From assembly GCA_030147325.1 (NCBI GenBank), contig JASLAA010000128.1, forward strand, positions 1 to 13,036: DNA of 13,036 nt, given 5' to 3'. Below the pieces are notes generated by a model. The model saw only the letters and a program-made list of their open reading frames with translations. It made no database searches and had not been told where the DNA came from. This stretch comes from Arthrobacter sp. Lineage in GTDB: Bacteria; Actinomycetota; Actinomycetes; Actinomycetales; Micrococcaceae. This document shows positions 7,183 through 13,036 of this stretch, piece by piece. How positions within the stretch are numbered: the first letter of the stretch is position 1; the number at the start of each line of letters is the position of its first letter. A program made the position numbers and the translations under genes.

Positions 7183-9315
7183 GTGACTGAAACCACTGAC
7201 CTGTTACCAGGTGTGGCCACCCAAGACGCTGAAGCAACCGGCGCAGCAACTTCCAAGAGCAGCGGCCTTGCCGGCCTGAAGCTCGCGCAGCTCCAGGCCC
7301 TTGCGGGTCAGCTCGGAATCACCGGCGGATCGAGGATGCGCAAGAGCGACCTCGTGTCCGCGATCTCGGACCACCAGCGTGGTTCCGCCGTCGCCGACCG
7401 GCCGAAGACCGGCGCGGTCCGCAGCGAGCGAACCGCCGACGCAGAGCGCCCCGCAGCAGCAGCACAGGCCGAGCCGGCCGAGGACCGTTCCCAGGACGCC
7501 CCGGCAGAACGCCAGCCGCGCACCCGCAACCGTAACCGCCGGGCCGGAAGCGACGGAGTCGTCTCCGTCCCCGCCGCGGACACGTCGTCGGTCACCGACC
7601 CGGCCCCGTCGGGAGAGGCACCCGAGGACACCTCCAGCGGCGAGCAGCAGGACCGCGGTGACCGGGACAACGGCGGCCGTAACCAGCGCAACCGCCGCAA
7701 CCGCCGCGGTGAAGATCGCTCCGAGCAGCAGTCGGGTCAGGGCGAATCCCAGAACGCCCAGAGCGAGCCCCGCACCGCCCAGAACGACGCACAGGCCGAT
7801 CCCCAGGGCGACCAGCAGGGTGAGGGCCGCAACGAGCGTCGCAGCCGCTCACGCAACGGCCGCGACGAGAACTCGAACAACGGCTCGAACAACGGCTCCA
7901 ACAATGGCTCCACCAGTGAGAGCCAGAACGACACCGGACGCAATGGTGGCGAGCGCAGTGACAATCGTGGCAACGGGTCGGCGGACGACGACGGCCGCGG
8001 CCGCAACCGCCGCAACCGCGCGAACCGCAACGGTTCGAACGGATCGAACGGTCCCGAGGACCGCAACAGCCGCTTCCGCGACCGCAACGATCGCAATGAC
8101 CGCAACGAGCGCCGCCGCGGACGCAACCAGCCCGACGTCGACGACGTCGAGGTCACGGAGGACGACGTCCTGCTGCCCGTCGCGGGCATCCTCGACGTCC
8201 TCGAGAACTACGCATTCGTCCGCACCTCCGGGTACCTGCCCGGTCCGAACGACGTCTATGTCTCGCTCGCCCAGGTGAAGAAGCACAACCTGCGCAAGGG
8301 CGACGCCGTCGTCGGAGCCATCCGCGCCCCCCGTGAGGGTGAGACCCAGGCCAGCGCCCGCCAGAAGTTCAACGCGCTCGTCAGGATCACCACGGTCAAC
8401 GGCCAGCCGGCCGAGGATCTCAAGGACCGCGTCGAGTTCGCGAAGCTCGTGCCGCTGTACCCCTCGGACCGCCTGCGGCTCGAGACGGATCCCAAGAAGA
8501 TCGGTCCCCGCGTCATCGATCTCGTCGCTCCGATCGGCAAGGGCCAGCGCGGCCTGATCGTGTCCCCTCCCAAGGCGGGCAAGACGCTGATCCTCCAGGC
8601 GATCGCCAACGCCATCACGATCAACAATCCTGAGGTCCACCTCATGATGGTGCTCGTGGACGAGCGTCCCGAAGAAGTCACCGACATGCAGCGGACCGTG
8701 AAGGGCGAGGTCATCGCCTCGACCTTCGACCGTCCGGCCGATGACCACACGACGGTGGCCGAGCTGTCCATCGAGCGTGCCAAGCGCCTCGTGGAGATGG
8801 GCCAGGACGTGGTGGTCCTGCTGGACTCCATGACCCGCCTGGGCCGTGCCTACAACCTGGCCGCTCCGGCGTCGGGCCGCATCCTCTCCGGCGGTGTCGA
8901 CTCCGCAGCGCTCTACCCACCGAAGCGCTTCTTCGGTGCAGCGCGAAACATCGAGAACGGTGGCTCGCTCACCATCCTCGCGACCGCACTGGTGGAGACC
9001 GGCTCCAAGATGGACGAGGTCATCTTCGAGGAGTTCAAGGGCACCGGCAACATGGAGCTGCGCCTCTCGCGTAATCTCGCGGACAAGCGCATCTTCCCGG
9101 CCGTGGACGTGAACGCCTCCGGCACCCGACGCGAGGAGAACCTGCTCTCGCCCGACGAGGTCAAGATCATGTGGAAGCTGCGCCGCGTGCTGTCGGGTCT
9201 CGAGACCCAGCAGGCACTGGAGCTGCTCACCAACAAGATCCGGGAGACGCAGTCCAATGTCGAGTTCCTGATGCAGGTCCAGAAGACCACTCTGGGCTCC
9301 AAGGACTCCGACTAG
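7183..9315 (+). CDS. rho: Transcription termination factor Rho with long Asn/Arg-rich insertion
   Basis: Hexameric RNA-dependent ATPase/helicase that terminates transcription. The protein is 710 residues against about 420 in E. coli, as in other high-GC actinobacteria. Residues 1-27 are a linker. A Rho_N helical domain covers 28-65 (GLAGLKLAQLQALAGQLGI). Residues 67-316 are a low-complexity Arg/Asn/Asp/Gln/Ser/Gly insertion. The cold-shock-type RNA-binding domain starts near 325, with YAFVR at 343-347. Walker A is PPKAGKT with K467, and Walker B is VVVLLDS with D548. The secondary RNA-binding and C-terminal segments (GGVDSAALYPPKRFFGAARN, EEFKGTGNMEL) are intact. The GTG at 7183 is chosen because GAAGGA lies 6 bases upstream and the protein then starts MTETT as in relatives recalled from Arthrobacter. 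The frame is open back to 7009, with TTG 7009 and ATG 7114 as unsupported alternatives. The stop is TAG, followed by a strong hairpin. Confidence 0.96.
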   Translation: MTETTDLLPGVATQDAEATGAATSKSSGLAGLKLAQLQALAGQLGITGGSRMRKSDLVSAISDHQRGSAVADRPKTGAVRSERTADAERPAAAAQAEPAEDRSQDAPAERQPRTRNRNRRAGSDGVVSVPAADTSSVTDPAPSGEAPEDTSSGEQQDRGDRDNGGRNQRNRRNRRGEDRSEQQSGQGESQNAQSEPRTAQNDAQADPQGDQQGEGRNERRSRSRNGRDENSNNGSNNGSNNGSTSESQNDTGRNGGERSDNRGNGSADDDGRGRNRRNRANRNGSNGSNGPEDRNSRFRDRNDRNDRNERRRGRNQPDVDDVEVTEDDVLLPVAGILDVLENYAFVRTSGYLPGPNDVYVSLAQVKKHNLRKGDAVVGAIRAPREGETQASARQKFNALVRITTVNGQPAEDLKDRVEFAKLVPLYPSDRLRLETDPKKIGPRVIDLVAPIGKGQRGLIVSPPKAGKTLILQAIANAITINNPEVHLMMVLVDERPEEVTDMQRTVKGEVIASTFDRPADDHTTVAELSIERAKRLVEMGQDVVVLLDSMTRLGRAYNLAAPASGRILSGGVDSAALYPPKRFFGAARNIENGGSLTILATALVETGSKMDEVIFEEFKGTGNMELRLSRNLADKRIFPAVDVNASGTRREENLLSPDEVKIMWKLRRVLSGLETQQALELLTNKIRETQSNVEFLMQVQKTTLGSKDSD
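7873..7908 (+). repeat. Three tandem 12-bp units encoding Ser-Asn-Asn-Gly in Rho
   Basis: Units at 7873-7884 and 7885-7896 are identical (TCGAACAACGGC). The third at 7897-7908 differs at two third-codon positions. They encode residues 231-242 of Rho as three SNNG copies. A second, shorter run at 8029-8052 has 9-bp units encoding Asn-Gly-Ser. Both lie inside the disordered insertion and keep the frame, so copy number could change without a frameshift. Confidence 0.8.
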
Positions 9316-9324
9316 CAGGACGCC

Positions 9325-9376
9325 CGCCGCCTGTGCGTGCAGCCAGCCCCGAGCTGGATTGCACGCACAGGCGGCG
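9325..9376 (+). terminator. Strong hairpin after rho, terminator without U-tract
   Basis: Bases 9325-9341 pair perfectly with 9360-9376, giving a 17-bp GC-rich stem. Its apical loop contains a second 5-bp stem, CCAGC 9343-9347 with GCTGG 9353-9357. The stem starts 10 bases after the rho stop. What follows is TCGCCCGTT and not a run of T, so it fits the U-less hairpin terminators proposed for actinobacteria. It would work equally as an RNA 3'-end stabiliser. No gene on the opposite strand would need it. Confidence 0.75.
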
Positions 9377-9500
9377 TCGCCCGTTAACCCCCGCTCGACG
9401 CCGAGCCGGCAGAACCGATCCCCTTGCCGGGAGGAACGGGGAAGTCCCTGCCCGCTCGTCCGTCCCAGACTGGCTGCACAAGCCGAAAGAGGTACTCCCG

Positions 9501-10580
9501 ATGTTTGAGTCCATCCAGGGACTGCTCGACGAACACGCCGAGCTGCAGGACCAGCTCGCCGACCCCGCCGTGCATGCCGACCAGGCGCTTGCCCGCAAGC
9601 TCGGCCGCCGTTACGCCGAACTGGGCAGGATCGTCGACGCCCACAACCGCTGGAGTGCCCTGCACGACGACCTCGAAGCGGCTCGCGGCATGGCCTCCGA
9701 GGACTCCGAGTTCGCCGCCGAGGTACCTGTCCTCGAGGAGCAGCTCGCCACCGCACCGGAACGCCTGCGCCGCCTCCGCATCCCCCGGGATCCCACTGAC
9801 AGCCGCCCCGTGATCATCGAGGTCAAGGGTGGTGAGGGCGGCGACGAGGCTGCCCTGTTCGCCGGGGACCTCCTGCGGATGTACGCACGCTATGCGGAAT
9901 CGCGAGGCTGGAAGACGGAGCTCCTCTCGGCGAACGAGTCCGACCTGGGTGGGTACAAGGACGTGCAGATGGCGATCAAGGGATCCTCCAACGACCCGGC
10001 GGAGGGTGTCTACGCGCGCCTCAAGTTCGAGGGCGGGGTGCATCGCGTCCAGCGGGTGCCCGTCACCGAGTCCCAGGGCCGCATCCACACCTCGGCAGCC
10101 GGGGTTCTCGTGCTGCCCGAGGTCGACGAGCCCGAGGAGGTCGAGATCAGCCAGAACGACCTGAAGATCGATGTGTACCGATCCTCGGGTCCCGGCGGGC
10201 AGTCAGTGAACACCACCGACTCCGCCGTCCGCATCACCCACCTGCCGACCGGGATCGTGGTGGCGATGCAGAACGAGAAGTCGCAGCTGCAGAACCGTGA
10301 GGCAGCCATGCGTGTCCTGCGCTCGCGCATCCTGGCGCACGAGCAGGAGAAGATCGACGCGGCGAACTCGGACATCCGGAAGTCGCAGATCCGCACGATG
10401 GACCGGTCGGAGCGCATCCGCACCTACAACTATCCGGAGAACCGGATCGCGGACCACCGGACGGGGTACAAGGCCTACAACCTCGACGCCGTGATGAACG
10501 GCGAGCTCGAGCCCGTGGTGCAGTCCGCCATCGAGATGGACGAGCAGGCCCGCCTCGACGCCATCGGCGCGGACGAGTAG
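9501..10580 (+). CDS. prfA: Peptide chain release factor 1 (RF1)
   Basis: Recognises UAA and UAG in the ribosomal A site and triggers peptide release. The protein is 359 residues, the standard size. An N-terminal helical domain covers about 1-100 (MFESIQGLLDEHAEL onward). The codon-recognition tripeptide is PVT at 187-189, the RF1 class signature as opposed to SPF in RF2. The catalytic GGQ is at 232-234 in SSGPGGQSVNTTDSAVR, followed by QNEKSQLQNR. The ATG at 9501 has GAAAGAGG at 9485-9492, 8 bases upstream. The frame is open back to 9171 inside rho, but that part is not RF1-like. The gene lies 124 bases after the rho hairpin. I see no convincing promoter there, so it may rely on read-through or a weak start. 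The stop is TAG, a codon RF1 itself reads. prmC follows two bases later. Confidence 0.97.
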   Translation: MFESIQGLLDEHAELQDQLADPAVHADQALARKLGRRYAELGRIVDAHNRWSALHDDLEAARGMASEDSEFAAEVPVLEEQLATAPERLRRLRIPRDPTDSRPVIIEVKGGEGGDEAALFAGDLLRMYARYAESRGWKTELLSANESDLGGYKDVQMAIKGSSNDPAEGVYARLKFEGGVHRVQRVPVTESQGRIHTSAAGVLVLPEVDEPEEVEISQNDLKIDVYRSSGPGGQSVNTTDSAVRITHLPTGIVVAMQNEKSQLQNREAAMRVLRSRILAHEQEKIDAANSDIRKSQIRTMDRSERIRTYNYPENRIADHRTGYKAYNLDAVMNGELEPVVQSAIEMDEQARLDAIGADE

Positions 10581-10582
10581 GC

Positions 10583-11455
10583 ATGGAGGAGGCCCTGCGG
10601 GCGGCCGAGCGGCGGCTGCGTGAGGCCGGTGTCCCCAGCCCCCGTGTCGACGCCGAGCTGCTCGCGGCGCACCTGCTGGGCGTGTCGCCGGGCCGGCTGC
10701 GAGCTCTCACGCTGACCGGCACCGCGGTACCCGGAGGCTTCGAGGAACTGGTCGACGAGCGTGCCCGCCGCGTGCCGCTGCAGCACCTCACCGGTACCGC
10801 GTCCTTCCGGCGGATCGACCTGGCCGTGGGTCCGGGGGTCTTCATCCCGCGTCCGGAGACGGAGGCCGTCGCGCAGCTCGTCATCGATCACGCAGCAGGG
10901 CTCGACAGTCCGAGGATCGTGGATCTCGGCACGGGGTCCGGTGCCATCGCGGCCGCCGTCGCGGACGAGGTGCCGGGCGCGGAGGTGTACGCCGTCGAAC
11001 TCAGCGACCTCGCGCTGGCATGGGCCGGGCCGAATCTCGAGCGGTTCGGCGTGCACCTCGTGCAGGGGGACCTGGCGACGGCGCTGCCCGAGCACAACGG
11101 CTCCTTCGACGTCGTCGTGTCCAATCCGCCGTACATTCCCTCCGGCTCGGTGCCCACGGAGCCGGAGGTCGCGGAGCACGATCCGCGGATCGCCCTCTAC
11201 GGCGGGGGAGCGGACGGCATGGAGCTTCCCCGGGCGGCCGCATCCTCCGCCGCACGCCTGCTCCGGCCGGGCGGCTACTTCGTGATGGAACATGCGGAAG
11301 TGCAGGCTCCCTGGGTGGCGTCCCTGCTCGGACGGGCGGGGGTCTGGACCGCCATCTCCACCCACCCCGACCTCACCGGGCGTGACCGGGCGACGAGCGC
11401 CGTGCTCGGTCCCTCTGTCCCACCCGCAGACAGCAAGGAAGAGGCAGCACGATGA
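10583..11455 (+). CDS. prmC: Release factor glutamine N5-methyltransferase (PrmC/HemK)
   Basis: SAM-dependent enzyme that methylates the glutamine of the release factor GGQ motif, here Q234 of the neighbouring RF1, raising termination efficiency. The protein is 290 residues, the usual size. It has an N-terminal helical substrate-binding domain (about 1-75), then FIPRPETE, the SAM motif DLGTGSGA at 114-121, and the catalytic NPPY at 181-184, diagnostic for Asn/Gln and adenine methyltransferases. The older name hemK reflects a mistaken link to haem synthesis. The ATG lies two bases after the prfA TAG, and the only ribosome-binding site is a weak GGACGAG at the end of prfA, so translational coupling is likely. 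Its TGA overlaps the next gene's ATG. Confidence 0.96.
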   Translation: MEEALRAAERRLREAGVPSPRVDAELLAAHLLGVSPGRLRALTLTGTAVPGGFEELVDERARRVPLQHLTGTASFRRIDLAVGPGVFIPRPETEAVAQLVIDHAAGLDSPRIVDLGTGSGAIAAAVADEVPGAEVYAVELSDLALAWAGPNLERFGVHLVQGDLATALPEHNGSFDVVVSNPPYIPSGSVPTEPEVAEHDPRIALYGGGADGMELPRAAASSAARLLRPGGYFVMEHAEVQAPWVASLLGRAGVWTAISTHPDLTGRDRATSAVLGPSVPPADSKEEAAR

Positions 11456-12390
11456 CGCAGCAGAGCGCCGCCGACCGACCGTCCACCGACACGGTCGCGG
11501 TCGCGGCCGTCACCTACGACCGGCACGAGGAGCTCGCCGAGCTGCTGCGCTCACTCAGCACGCAGAGCGCCGCGATCAGGACCATCGCCCTGGTGGATTC
11601 GGGCACCCGTCCTGCGGACGACGTCGTCGACATCGCCCGCGCCGCGGAGGGGGCGTCACCGATCCACTACCTGCGCTCCGAAGCGAATCTCGGCGGTGCG
11701 GGCGGCTTCGCCTTCGCTATCCTCGCCGCGATCGCCAGTGGTGCGGATTGGATCTGGCTCATGGACGACGACGGACACCCGGAGGACGAACGGTGCCTCG
11801 CCGAGCTGCTGCGAGCCGCGCACCATCACGGGCTCGACATCGTGAGTCCGCTGGTCGCCGCGACGTCCGACCCCACCCGCCTGTCCTTCAACTTCCGTAT
11901 CAACGGCCTGCTCACGAACGACCGCGCGACGCTGGAATCCATGGAGTACCTGCCCGACATGGTCCACTTCTTCAACGGCGCCCTCGTCCGTGCCGACGTC
12001 TTCTCGAAGATCGGCCTGCCGGACATGAAGTTCTTCATCCGCGGGGACGAGGTGGATTTCCTCGCGCGCGTCCGCAGGGCAGGACTGAAGTACGGCACCC
12101 TGGCGACGGTGGCCGTACGGCACCCCGCCACCTGGTCCGAGATGAAACCGATCTTCGGCGGGTTCATCACCCCGGTCATCCCGGAGGGGGAGTTCAAGCG
12201 GTTCTCCTACTTCCGGAATCGGGCGTACCTCGCCCGGAAGTACCGCAGTCTCCGCTGGTTCGGGGCGGACGTCGTCGGCTTCCCCTACTACTTCCTCACC
12301 CAGCGTGACCTGAAGGGCCTCCGGGCGTGGTTCGCGGCCTACTCCGCCGGTCTGCGCGGCAGAGGCTTCGGTCCGCCGCCGTCCGCCTGA
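11452..12390 (+). CDS. Family 2 glycosyltransferase, GlfT1-like (putative galactofuranosyltransferase)
   Basis: A 312-residue GT-A fold glycosyltransferase with no signal peptide or obvious membrane helix, so cytoplasmic or peripheral. Residues 15-25 (VAVAAVTYDRH) form the first nucleotide-binding strand. NLGGAGGF is at 79-86. The metal and UDP-sugar DxD motif is DDDG at 105-108, in WIWLMDDDGHPED. FFIRGDEVDF places a likely catalytic base at D199/E200, and H224 in RHPATW fits the metal-ligand histidine. Several of these match what I recall of mycobacterial GlfT1, which adds the first galactofuranose residues to the arabinogalactan linker. Sugar specificity is inferred, and a rhamnosyltransferase is the main alternative. 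The ATG overlaps the prmC stop (ATGA), with AAGGAAGAGG at 11435-11444. tsaC starts 61 bases downstream. M. tuberculosis has no gene at this position as I recall it. Confidence 0.85.
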   Translation: MTQQSAADRPSTDTVAVAAVTYDRHEELAELLRSLSTQSAAIRTIALVDSGTRPADDVVDIARAAEGASPIHYLRSEANLGGAGGFAFAILAAIASGADWIWLMDDDGHPEDERCLAELLRAAHHHGLDIVSPLVAATSDPTRLSFNFRINGLLTNDRATLESMEYLPDMVHFFNGALVRADVFSKIGLPDMKFFIRGDEVDFLARVRRAGLKYGTLATVAVRHPATWSEMKPIFGGFITPVIPEGEFKRFSYFRNRAYLARKYRSLRWFGADVVGFPYYFLTQRDLKGLRAWFAAYSAGLRGRGFGPPPSA

Positions 12391-12451
12391 CACCGGGGCA
12401 GGGCGCTCCGCCGATGTGCGGCACCGGGACCACCAATGGAAGGATGGGCGG

Positions 12452-13036
12452 GTGACCACCAGCTATGACTGCTCAGATCCCGCCCGACGCTCCGACGGGC
12501 TCGTTGCCGCCCAGCGCGCGGTGTCGCTCAAGCAGTGTGTCGTCCTGCCGACGGACACCGTCTACGGGATCGGAGCCGATGCCTTCTCCCCGCAGGCCGT
12601 CGCCACCCTCCTCGCATCGAAGGGCAGGGGTCGGAACATGCCGCCGCCCGTCCTCATCCCCCGGATCCAGACACTGGACGGCCTGGCAACGGACGTGCAC
12701 CCCGACGCGCGCAGGCTCGCCGAGGCGTTCTGGCCCGGCGGCCTGACGCTGATCTGCCACGCCCAGCCCTCGTTGACCTGGGACCTGGGCGACACGATGG
12801 GCACGGTCGCGCTCCGGATGCCGGATGACGCCCTGGCCCTCGAACTGCTCACGCTCACGGGTCCACTCGCCGTCTCGTCGGCCAACCGGACGGGCCAGGC
12901 GGCAGCGACGACGTCGGCCGATGCGGCGGCCCAGCTCGCGGAGTCGGTCGCGGTCTACCTCGACGACGGTCCGCGGACGGATGCTGAGGGAACCGGATCC
13001 ACCATCGTCGACGCGACCGGCGATACGCTGCGCGTC
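12452..13036 (+). CDS. tsaC: L-threonylcarbamoyladenylate synthase (TsaC/Sua5/YwlC family), 3' end outside window
   Basis: Uses threonine, bicarbonate and ATP to make threonylcarbamoyl-AMP, the precursor of the t6A modification at position 37 of ANN-decoding tRNAs. The 195 codons seen run open to the window edge, so the gene is truncated by the window and not broken. The YrdC domain shows PTDTVYGIGADA at 33-44, the basic binding motif SKGRGR at 56-61, FWPGGLTL, RMPDD, and SSAN at 142-145. A single YrdC domain is expected to end soon; whether a Sua5 C-terminal domain follows cannot be seen. The GTG at 12452 is chosen for GGAAGGA at 12438-12444, 7 bases upstream. The nearby ATG at 12465 is in another frame and gives no YrdC sequence. 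The neighbourhood of prfA and prmC fits a translation-fidelity cluster, as in mycobacteria (Rv1301) and Bacillus. Confidence 0.94.
   Translation, partial: MTTSYDCSDPARRSDGLVAAQRAVSLKQCVVLPTDTVYGIGADAFSPQAVATLLASKGRGRNMPPPVLIPRIQTLDGLATDVHPDARRLAEAFWPGGLTLICHAQPSLTWDLGDTMGTVALRMPDDALALELLTLTGPLAVSSANRTGQAAATTSADAAAQLAESVAVYLDDGPRTDAEGTGSTIVDATGDTLRV

Noticed and set aside
9171..9500. 110-codon N-terminal extension of RF1 into rho
   Set aside because: It crosses the rho coding end and the terminator hairpin. ATG 9501 gives a standard 359-residue RF1.
9377..9500. Dedicated prfA promoter
   Set aside because: TTGCCG at 9424 and TTGCAC at 9360 resemble -35 boxes, but no TANNNT hexamer lies at a suitable distance downstream of either.
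7849..9756. 635-codon open frame on the minus strand across rho and the prfA start
   Set aside because: A typical high-GC antisense shadow opposite well-identified genes. The protein has no domain character, and the frame crosses the rho hairpin and the prfA start.
12391..12451. Terminator or promoter between the glycosyltransferase and tsaC genes
   Set aside because: Only short imperfect inverted repeats and no -10-like hexamer with support. The 61 bases look like a plain spacer with a ribosome-binding site.
12465..12746. ATG-started 93-codon frame at the tsaC start
   Set aside because: It is out of frame with the YrdC-domain protein that starts at GTG 12452. The product is Pro/Ser/Arg-rich shadow sequence.
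1..13036. Mobile element, CRISPR array, defence system or tRNA/rRNA gene
   Set aside because: I saw no transposase or integrase motifs, no regularly spaced repeats and no cloverleaf sequence. Every gene has a housekeeping or envelope assignment and similar base composition.

Overview
The window is high-GC DNA with all genes on the + strand. The gene order is argS-lysA-hom-thrC-thrB-rho-prfA-prmC-(GT2 glycosyltransferase)-tsaC. This order, recalled without a database search, is close to the Mycobacterium tuberculosis argS-lysA-thrA-thrC-thrB-rho-rpmE-prfA-hemK-Rv1301 block, so the organism is an actinomycete. The Rho N-terminus and the protein styles look like Micrococcales, probably Micrococcaceae (Arthrobacter-like). 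The genus is an inference.

Bases 1-286 hold no convincing gene: a very G-rich segment (1-124) and then candidate promoters. The argS start appears leaderless, with a -10-like hexamer placed so that transcription would begin at the GTG itself. argS, lysA, hom, thrC and thrB (287-6891) are separated by 0 to 17 bases and almost certainly form one operon. It charges tRNA-Arg, makes lysine from diaminopimelate, and makes threonine from aspartate semialdehyde through homoserine and O-phosphohomoserine.

A likely promoter inside the 3' end of thrB drives rho (7183-9315) through a leader of about 300 bases that is rich in C and poor in G, as expected of a Rho-controlled leader. Rho carries an Arg/Asn/Asp-rich insertion of about 250 residues. 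It is followed by a 17-bp hairpin with no U-tract. rpmE, which sits between rho and prfA in M. tuberculosis, is absent here.

prfA (release factor 1) and prmC (the methyltransferase that modifies its GGQ glutamine) are adjacent. prmC overlaps by four bases a glycosyltransferase resembling GlfT1-type galactofuranosyltransferases. A threonylcarbamoyl-AMP synthase gene follows and runs off the window. No mobile elements, CRISPR arrays, rRNA or tRNA genes were seen. This is mainly a conserved housekeeping locus. The points most worth following are the rho leader, the Rho insertion, the U-less hairpin and the glycosyltransferase.
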